Positions 58,492 through 64,000 of a stretch of DNA of 64,000 nt are shown piece by piece. A program made the translations under genes and the position numbers. How positions within the stretch are numbered: position 1 is the first letter of the stretch; each line of letters begins with the position of its first letter. Source of the DNA: Streptomyces sp. NWU339. GTDB lineage: Bacteria > Actinomycetota > Actinomycetes > Streptomycetales > Streptomycetaceae. The stretch covers positions 124,001 to 188,000 of the forward strand of contig NZ_QFRK01000011.1 in NCBI RefSeq assembly GCF_003143855.1. Direction: 5' to 3'. The notes under the pieces were generated by a model. It had not been told where the DNA came from, ran no database searches, and was given only the letters and a program-made list of their open reading frames with translations.

Positions 58492-59757
58492 ATGAAACTC
58501 ACCGTGGTCGGGGGCGGTTCGACCTACACGCCCGAACTCGTCGACGGCTTCGCCCGGTTGCGGGACACCTTGCCCGTCGAGGAGCTGGTCCTGGTCGATC
58601 CGGCCGCGGACCGGCTGGAGTTGGTGGGTGGGCTGGCCCGGCGCATCTTCGCCCGGCAGGGACATGCGGGACGCGTCGTCACCACCTCCGACCTGGACGC
58701 GGCCGTGGACGGCGCCGACGCGGTGCTGCTCCAGTTGCGGGTGGGCGGTCAGGCGGCCCGGCAGCAGGACGAGACCTGGCCGCTGGAGTGCGGCTGCGTC
58801 GGCCAGGAGACCACCGGTGCCGGCGGCCTCGCCAAGGCGCTGCGCACGGTCCCGGTGGTGCTCGACATCGCCGACCGGGTCCGGCGGAGCAACCCCGACG
58901 CCTGGATCATCGACTTCACCAACCCCGTCGGCATCGTCACCCGGGCGCTGCTGCGGGCCGGGCACCGGGCGGTGGGGCTGTGCAACGTCGCCATCGGCCT
59001 CCAGCGCAAGTTCGCCGCCCGCCTCGGCACCGACCCCGCCGACCTCCACCTCGACCACGTGGGCCTGAACCACCTCACCTGGGAGACCGCGGTGCGCCGG
59101 GGCGGCCCCGACGGCGAGGACGTCCTGCCCGCCCTGCTGCGGGACCACGGCGACGCCGTCGCCGCGGACCTCCGGCTGCCCCGCGCCGTCCTGGACCGGC
59201 TGGGTGTGGTCCCCTCGTACTACCTGCGCTACTACTACGCCCACGACGAGGTCGTACGGGACCTGCGCACCAAGCCGTCCCGGGCCGCCGAGGTGGCCGA
59301 CATGGAACGCCGGCTGCTCGACCTCTACGCCGACCCCGCCCTCGACGAGAAACCGGCCCTGCTGGCCGAGCGCGGCGGCGCCTACTACTCGGAGGCGGCC
59401 GTGGACCTGGCGGCGGCCCTGCTGCACGGCGCCGGCAGCCCGTACCAGGTGGTGAACACCCGCAACGGCTCCACGCTCCCCTTCCTCCCCGAGGACGCGG
59501 TGATCGAGGTCCAGGCCGCCGTGGGCCCGAAGGGCGCGAGCCCGCTGCCCGTGCCCCGGGTGGACCCCCTCTTCGCGGGCCTGATGGCGAACGTCACCGC
59601 CTACGAGGACCTCGCCCTCGAAGCGGCCCTGCACGGCAGCCGCGAGCGGGTTTTCCGCGCCCTCCTCGCCCACCCGCTGATCGGCCAGTACGAGTACGCC
59701 GAGCGGCTCGCCGACCAGCTCCTCGCGCACAACCGGGAGTACCTGACGTGGGCGTGA
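58492..59757 (+). CDS. GH4 family 6-phospho-glycosidase
   Basis: This 421-residue NAD- and metal-dependent glycosidase starts with the nucleotide-binding MKLTVVGGGSTYTPEL. It shows the GH4 signature DFTNPVGIVTRALL (about 142) and CNVAIG (about 163) with the metal-binding Cys, HVGLNHLTW (about 186) and YYLRYYYAHDEV (about 243). It likely cleaves a phosphorylated beta-glycoside; GlcN or GlcNAc sugars are possible given the kinase behind it. ATG at 58492 is clear by homology. The stop overlaps the kinase gene. Confidence 0.92.
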   Translation: MKLTVVGGGSTYTPELVDGFARLRDTLPVEELVLVDPAADRLELVGGLARRIFARQGHAGRVVTTSDLDAAVDGADAVLLQLRVGGQAARQQDETWPLECGCVGQETTGAGGLAKALRTVPVVLDIADRVRRSNPDAWIIDFTNPVGIVTRALLRAGHRAVGLCNVAIGLQRKFAARLGTDPADLHLDHVGLNHLTWETAVRRGGPDGEDVLPALLRDHGDAVAADLRLPRAVLDRLGVVPSYYLRYYYAHDEVVRDLRTKPSRAAEVADMERRLLDLYADPALDEKPALLAERGGAYYSEAAVDLAAALLHGAGSPYQVVNTRNGSTLPFLPEDAVIEVQAAVGPKGASPLPVPRVDPLFAGLMANVTAYEDLALEAALHGSRERVFRALLAHPLIGQYEYAERLADQLLAHNREYLTWA

Positions 59758-60722
59758 CCGCGGGCGTCCTCGCCGTCGACGCCGGCAACAGCAAGACGGA
59801 CGTCGCCGTGGTCGACCGGCACGGCGAGGTCCTGGCCACGGTCCGCGGCGCCGGTTTCCGGCCGCCCGCCGTCGGCGTGACGCCGGCCGTGGACGCCCTC
59901 GCCGAGACCGTCGCCACCGCCCTCACCGCCGCCGGCGTCACCGCCGTCTCCCACGTCTCGGCCTGTCTGGCCAACGCCGATCTCCCCGTGGAGGAGGAGC
60001 GGTTGACGGCGGCCCTGACGGCACGCGGCTGGGGCGCCACCGTGCAGGTCCGCAACGACACGTTCGCGATCCTGCGCGCCGGTGTCACCGAACCCCGCGG
60101 GGTCGCCGTCGTCTGCGGCGCGGGCATCAACTGCGTCGGCATGCGCCCCGACGGACGTACCGCCCGCTTCCCGGCGCTCGGCCGCATCTCCGGTGACTGG
60201 GGCGGCGGTTGGGCGCTGGCCGAGGAGGCCCTGTGGCACGCGGCCCGCGCCCGGGACGGCCGCGGCGCCGCCACCGCCCTCGCCGACACGCTCCCGGCCC
60301 ACTTCGGCCTGTCCGGCATGCCGGCCCTCATCGAGGCCCTGCACCTGGGGCACCTCCCGTCGGCCCGCCGTCACGAACTCGCCCCGGTCCTGTTCGCCAC
60401 GGCGGCCGGGGGCGACGCGGTCGCCGGTGCGATCGTCGACCGCCAGGCCGACGAGGTGGTGGCGATGGCCGTCGTGGCGCTGACCCGCCTGGACCTGCTC
60501 ACCGAGGAGACACCCGTCCTGCTGGGCGGCAGCGTCCTGGCCGCACGGCACGCCCTGCTGGACGACCGGATCCGCGCCCTGCTCGCCGAGCGCGCCCCCA
60601 AGGCCGTCCCCCGAGTCGTCACCGCCGCACCGGTCCTGGGCGCGGCCCTGCTGGGCCTGGACCGCCTGGCGGCCCCACCGGAGGCCCACGCCCGGCTGAG
60701 GGCCCACTACGAGCGGCGTTAG
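59748..60722 (+). CDS. BadF/BcrA-type sugar kinase, N-acetylglucosamine kinase-like
   Basis: This 324-residue ASKHA-fold kinase begins with the phosphate-1 loop GVLAVDAGNSKTDVAVVD and has GVAVVCGAGINCVG (about 119) and GRISGDWGGGWALAEEALW (about 142), typical of GlcNAc kinases of the BadF/BadG/BcrA family. It overlaps the GH4 gene by 10 bp and would phosphorylate a sugar linked with that enzyme's pathway. GTG at 59748 has GGGAG 8 nt upstream; GTG at 59754 is less well placed. Confidence 0.9.
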   Translation: MGVTAGVLAVDAGNSKTDVAVVDRHGEVLATVRGAGFRPPAVGVTPAVDALAETVATALTAAGVTAVSHVSACLANADLPVEEERLTAALTARGWGATVQVRNDTFAILRAGVTEPRGVAVVCGAGINCVGMRPDGRTARFPALGRISGDWGGGWALAEEALWHAARARDGRGAATALADTLPAHFGLSGMPALIEALHLGHLPSARRHELAPVLFATAAGGDAVAGAIVDRQADEVVAMAVVALTRLDLLTEETPVLLGGSVLAARHALLDDRIRALLAERAPKAVPRVVTAAPVLGAALLGLDRLAAPPEAHARLRAHYERR

Positions 60723-60725
60723 CCG

Positions 60726-60825
60726 CCTGTCCGGCGGATCAGGCCGGTGCGGCGCGGCCGACCGACACGTCTCGCCCTCGTCGGGTGGGCGCCGTCCGTT
60801 TCCCCGGCCTGATCCGCCGGACAGG
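60726..60825. repeat. 22-bp perfect inverted repeat after the kinase gene
   Basis: CCTGTCCGGCGGATCAGGCC (plus GG) at 60726-60747 is the exact reverse complement of 60804-60825, with a 56-nt spacer. It could be a terminator with a long loop or a palindromic repeat element such as a MITE-like or REP-like unit. Confidence 0.65.
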
Positions 60826-61286
60826 CCCGAAGGCCGGGCAGCGGGCCTGACGACCGGCGCGAGGACCGCTCGCGGGAACAGCCCGGGAAGCAGGTCCGGC
60901 GGCCCCTGCCGGTCCGGTCGGCCACACACCGGTGACGGCCCCTCACCGGCGCCCGGAACCAACCGGATTCCACCGGCGTGTTCATGGGCAGGGGTCGTGC
61001 GGGGGGGCGTGCGGGGGCCGGTCCGCGGGGAGGGCCGGGGCGCCGCGGCAGCCGGAACTCCCGGCGACCGCACGGCAGTCGAACCAGTAGTCGATCCGGC
61101 AGTCGAACCGGCAGCCGGATCACCACCGAACCGACAGCCGGATCGGCGGGCCGTCGGCCGGTCGGATCGGCGGACAGTCGGATCGGCAGACGAACCGGCG
61201 GGCAGTTCAAGATCACGCCAAAGCCGGTGCACATGTCGGTCCATGCGGCGATACTTGGCGGGACGGATGACCACGGGGGAGGTCGG
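60826..61286. other. Repeat-rich intergenic stretch before glnX
   Basis: No gene is supported. Positions 61074-61206 are a run of degenerate repeats built from CGGCAGTCGAACC and GCCGGATCGGCGG units, arranged irregularly. The promoter of the glnX operon should lie between there and 61287. Confidence 0.5.
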
Positions 61287-62759
61287 GTGACACACACGCC
61301 GAGCGGCAACGCGGCACCGCCGGGCGGGGCCGCGCCCACCGTGCCCGCCGTACCCTCGCAGTCCGGGCCCGGCAGCGCGCCGGCGACTCCCCGTCACACA
61401 CCCGACGGCTCCCGGCTCCCCGCGCCCAGACCGCCGGAAGCACCCCGGCGCACGGCGTTCGTCGAGGGCGCCGTGCGCCTGCGCGAGGCCGCCACCACCG
61501 AACCCGGCCGTCTGAGGATCATCGGCGCGGTCCTCGCCACCCTGGTCGTGGCCTTCGGCGCCGTCACCGCCTGGCAGATGACCGACAGGGCCGCGGCGGC
61601 CGACGCCGTCCTCACCAGCAGCCAGCCCCTCACCTCCGACGCCGCCGACATCTACCGCTCCCTCGCGGACGCCAACACCGCGGCCTCCAGCGGCTTCCTG
61701 GCCGGCGGTCAGGAGACCGCCGCCTCCCGGGACCGCTACGAGAAGGACATCCGCACCGCCGCCGCCAAACTGGTCAACGCCGCGGCCAACTCCGACCCCG
61801 ACTCCTCCTCGGCGGCGACCATCGCCGAACTGAACCGGCTGCTGCCCGAGTACAAGGGCCTGGTGGAGCGCGCCCGCACCTACAACCGCCAGGGCTACCC
61901 CGTGGGCGGCGCCTACCTGCGGTACGCGAACGAGAAGATGCAGCAGGAGATGCTCCCGGCGGCGGAGGACCTCTACAAGAAGGAGAACCAGCGCCTGCAG
62001 GCCGACTACGCGGACGCGACCCCCTACCCGTGGGCGGCCATCGCGCTCGGCACCGTCGCCCTCGCCGCGCTCGCCTGGACGCAGCGCCGCACCTACCTGC
62101 GCACCCACCGCGTGCTCAACCACGGCCTGGTCGCGGCCACGGCGGCGTCCACGGTGGTCCTGCTCTGGCTGGTCGCCGGCCACAGCATCGCCCGCTCGGG
62201 GCTGAACGACTCCTACGACCACGGCGTCCGCTCGCTCAACGTGCTGCACGACGCCCGTATCGCCTCCCTGAGGGCCCGGGGCAACGAGAACCTGACGCTG
62301 GTGTCGCGCGGCGCCGAGACGAAGAAGGTCGGCGACGAGACGCACGACGCCTACGACTACGACTTCGAACGCGACATGGACGCCCTCGGCAAGGGCCTGA
62401 CCCGGGCCGGAGAGCTCGCGGACGACAGCGGCGGCAAGAAGCCGGTCACCGCCGCAGTGAGCAACATGACGGAGTGGAAGAAGCGCCACGGGGCCGCCCG
62501 GGAGCAGGACGAGAAGGGCAACTACCAGCGGGCGCTGGACCTGGTGATCGGCGGCAAGGGCGCGACCGGCGAGTGCTTCGACGGTGTCGACGACAGCCTG
62601 GCGGCCGCGCTCGCCCACGAGGAGGCCGAGTTCACGGAGGCGGCCGGCGGTGGCCGGGACGCGCTGAAGGGGCTGCCTGAGGGCGCGGCGGGCCTCGCCG
62701 TGCTGGGCGCGGCCGGCGCGGTGCTGGGCATCGGCCGCAGGCTGTCGGAGTACCGGTGA
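61287..62759 (+). CDS. GlnX-like transmembrane sensor protein
   Basis: This 490-residue membrane protein has a Pro-rich cytosolic N-terminus (about 1-70), a transmembrane helix near 78-98, a helical extracytoplasmic domain (about 100-250), two more helices (about 250-310) and another helical external part. It matches the layout of GlnX, which in mycobacteria relays amino-acid sensing between GlnH and PknG. GTG at 61287 follows GGGGGAGG closely. It overlaps the substrate-binding protein gene by GTGA. Confidence 0.75.
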   Translation: MTHTPSGNAAPPGGAAPTVPAVPSQSGPGSAPATPRHTPDGSRLPAPRPPEAPRRTAFVEGAVRLREAATTEPGRLRIIGAVLATLVVAFGAVTAWQMTDRAAAADAVLTSSQPLTSDAADIYRSLADANTAASSGFLAGGQETAASRDRYEKDIRTAAAKLVNAAANSDPDSSSAATIAELNRLLPEYKGLVERARTYNRQGYPVGGAYLRYANEKMQQEMLPAAEDLYKKENQRLQADYADATPYPWAAIALGTVALAALAWTQRRTYLRTHRVLNHGLVAATAASTVVLLWLVAGHSIARSGLNDSYDHGVRSLNVLHDARIASLRARGNENLTLVSRGAETKKVGDETHDAYDYDFERDMDALGKGLTRAGELADDSGGKKPVTAAVSNMTEWKKRHGAAREQDEKGNYQRALDLVIGGKGATGECFDGVDDSLAAALAHEEAEFTEAAGGGRDALKGLPEGAAGLAVLGAAGAVLGIGRRLSEYR

Positions 62760-63811
62760 AAGGGGGCGTGATGAGGAACGCACGACGCCTGCGGGCCGGT
62801 CTGCGGGGCTGGGGCGGGGTGGGCGCGATGGCCACCGTGTGCGTGCTCGCGCTGATCTTCGCGCTGGTGCTGACCCGCGCCGGGTCCCCCGCCGTCAAGG
62901 CCCCGAAGGCCGCGGGGCACACCGTGACGGACGCCGTCGGTGCGGACGCGGAGTGCACCGATCCGGAGAAGCAGACCCTGTCCCCCTCCGACGCGGACGG
63001 CGACACCATCGACGCGATCAAGAACCGGCCGGGCGAGAAGCGCAAGCTGATCGTCGGCATCGACCAGAACAGCTACCGCTGGGGCTACCGGGACCCCAAC
63101 GGCGGGGGCGGCGCACAGCTCGAGGGTTTCGACATCGACCTGGCGCACCGCATCGCCGAGGACATACTCGGCGACCGGGACGCGGTCCAGTTCAAGGCGA
63201 TCCCCACCGACCAGCGCATCCCGGCGATCAAGGACGGCCGGGTCGACATGGTCGTCCGCACGATGACGATCAACTGCGAACGCCTCCGGGACGTGGCGTT
63301 CTCCGCCCCGTACTTCAGGACGGGACAGCAGGTCCTGGCCCCGAAGGCGTCGTCGGTCACGGGATACGACAAGACGCTCGCGGACCGGAAGATCTGCACG
63401 GCGGCCGGTTCCACCGCGTACGCGAAGCTGGAGGAGGACAAGGCGGCGGGCAGGCTCCCGAAGTCCGCGGACATCCGCACCACCGTCCCCAACCAGCTCG
63501 ACTGCCTGGTGCGGCTGCAGCTCGGCGAGGTCGACGCGGTGGTCACCGACGGCGCGCTCGCCGCCAGCCAGGCCGCCCAGGACCCGACGGTCGAACTCAA
63601 GGGCGACGCCTTCACGACCGAGTACTACGGCGTGGCGATGGAGAAGAACGCGAAGGACCTGCTGCGCCGGGTCAACCAGATCCTGGTGGACTTCCGCGAG
63701 GACACCGAGGACGGGTGGCAAAAGGCTTACGAGACATGGCTGTCGGCGACACTGGGCAGTGATCCCGCGAAGTCGAGGCCACCCGCTCCGCAGTACCTGC
63801 GCACGGACTGA
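62756..63811 (+). CDS. GlnH-like amino-acid-binding protein
   Basis: This 351-residue protein is membrane-anchored by an N-terminal helix (about 20-42, VGAMATVCVLALIFALVL) and carries a type-II periplasmic-binding fold for glutamate/glutamine-like ligands: KLIVGIDQNSYRWGYRDPNG (about 95), LEGFDIDLAHRIAEDILG (about 124), DMVVRTMTINCERLRDVAFSAPYF (about 163). No classic lipobox Cys is seen. It has no ABC permease or ATPase beside it, which suggests a sensing and not a transport role. GTG at 62756 overlaps the upstream stop. Confidence 0.88.
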   Translation: MKGGVMRNARRLRAGLRGWGGVGAMATVCVLALIFALVLTRAGSPAVKAPKAAGHTVTDAVGADAECTDPEKQTLSPSDADGDTIDAIKNRPGEKRKLIVGIDQNSYRWGYRDPNGGGGAQLEGFDIDLAHRIAEDILGDRDAVQFKAIPTDQRIPAIKDGRVDMVVRTMTINCERLRDVAFSAPYFRTGQQVLAPKASSVTGYDKTLADRKICTAAGSTAYAKLEEDKAAGRLPKSADIRTTVPNQLDCLVRLQLGEVDAVVTDGALAASQAAQDPTVELKGDAFTTEYYGVAMEKNAKDLLRRVNQILVDFREDTEDGWQKAYETWLSATLGSDPAKSRPPAPQYLRTD

Positions 63812-63832
63812 CCAGCCGTCAAAAACCGACCA

Positions 63833-63880
63833 CCGAAGACGAACCGCCGAAGACGAACCGTCAACGACCTTCAACGACCG
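63833..63880. repeat. Tandem direct repeats upstream of the last gene
   Basis: CCGAAGACGAACCG occurs twice in tandem (63833-63846, 63847-63860), directly followed by two tandem copies of TCAACGACC(T/G) (63861-63880). They lie in the 90-bp gap before the next start codon and could be slippage-prone. Confidence 0.75.
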
Positions 63881-63901
63881 ACCCGCAGCGAAAGGTGATC
63901 G

Positions 63902-64000
63902 ATGGGCGACACGGACCCCACCGGGCCGGTGATGGACCGGGACGAGGTGGACCGTGCGCTCGCGCGGCTCGGCGCGGAGCACGAGGCGGTCGAGACCTCG
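63902..64000 (+). CDS. Start of a gene downstream of glnH (truncated at window end)
   Basis: The first 33 residues (MGDTDPTGPVMDRDEVDRALARL, then GAEHEAVETS) are hydrophilic and helical. ATG at 63902 has AAGG about 7 nt upstream. In related operons the gene after glnH is often a hypothetical protein or the kinase PknG. Too little is visible to choose. Confidence 0.7.
   Translation, partial: MGDTDPTGPVMDRDEVDRALARLGAEHEAVETS

Noticed and set aside
61074..61206. CRISPR-like repeat-spacer array
   Set aside because: Units are degenerate, of irregular length and without unique spacers; no cas genes anywhere in the window.
1..64000. Secondary-metabolite gene cluster
   Set aside because: No PKS, NRPS, terpene, lanthipeptide or other core biosynthetic gene is present.

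Overview
The window is high-G+C chromosomal DNA of a Streptomyces species or close relative. Third-codon positions are almost always G or C, GTG starts are frequent, and TTA codons are nearly absent: I found them in only three genes. The gene content is typical of the Streptomyces core: clpP1/clpP2/clpX, trigger factor, two pepN paralogues, asd, malQ, and a GlnX/GlnH-like pair. Most genes can be placed with confidence. Start codons were chosen from ribosome-binding sites and overlaps.

Region 1 (1-3910) holds the Clp/trigger-factor block, all on the minus strand: the 5' tip of clpX, clpP2, clpP1 with a candidate ClgR box upstream, and tig. tRNA-Pro(TGG) on the minus strand and tRNA-Gly(TCC) on the plus strand follow. 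Region 2 (about 3866-10230) is an integrated element in the 3' end of tRNA-Gly, bounded by perfect 57-bp direct repeats. It carries a compact int-xis-rep operon with one extra gene, a short divergent GntR regulator with an operator palindrome, an XRE/TPR regulator, and about 1 kb of mostly non-coding DNA with large nested inverted repeats. It resembles the replication/integration half of an actinomycete integrative conjugative element of the pSAM2 type, but no transfer (FtsK/TraB-like) gene is visible. Both int and the XRE regulator contain a TTA codon.

Region 3 (10296-26352) is ordinary chromosome: a zinc-ribbon protein and a small membrane protein, an acyltransferase, a Mesh1-like HD protein, a SpoIIE-type phosphatase, an Fpg/Nei glycosylase, rpiB, bioY, an amino-acid permease, a DsbA-like protein, pepN, a DUF559-like protein, a Tat-exported phosphoesterase and a Nudix hydrolase. 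Region 4 (26642-46439) has a large secreted S8 protease, an ECF sigma/anti-sigma pair, asd, a PPOX flavoprotein, a DUF1203 protein, a second pepN, a small membrane protein, malQ with a small repeat protein fused to it by a 0-nt junction, a secreted GH84 enzyme, and a PadR-ABC transporter operon whose promoter seems to have its operator between -35 and -10.

Region 5 (46440-56025) is the most interesting accessory locus. A 2102-residue secreted RHS/YD-repeat protein ends in a 133-residue variable C-terminal domain containing a hydrophobic hairpin. It is followed 42 bp downstream by a 59-residue two-helix membrane protein that fits an immunity protein. The RHS gene has a TTA codon in its signal peptide and two strong palindromes upstream, and diverges from a secreted peptidoglycan amidase. 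Region 6 (56358-64000) has an HNH endonuclease, an MscS channel, a GH4 glycosidase coupled to a BadF/BcrA-type sugar kinase, a repeat-rich intergenic stretch, and the start of a GlnX-GlnH-like sensing operon that runs off the end.
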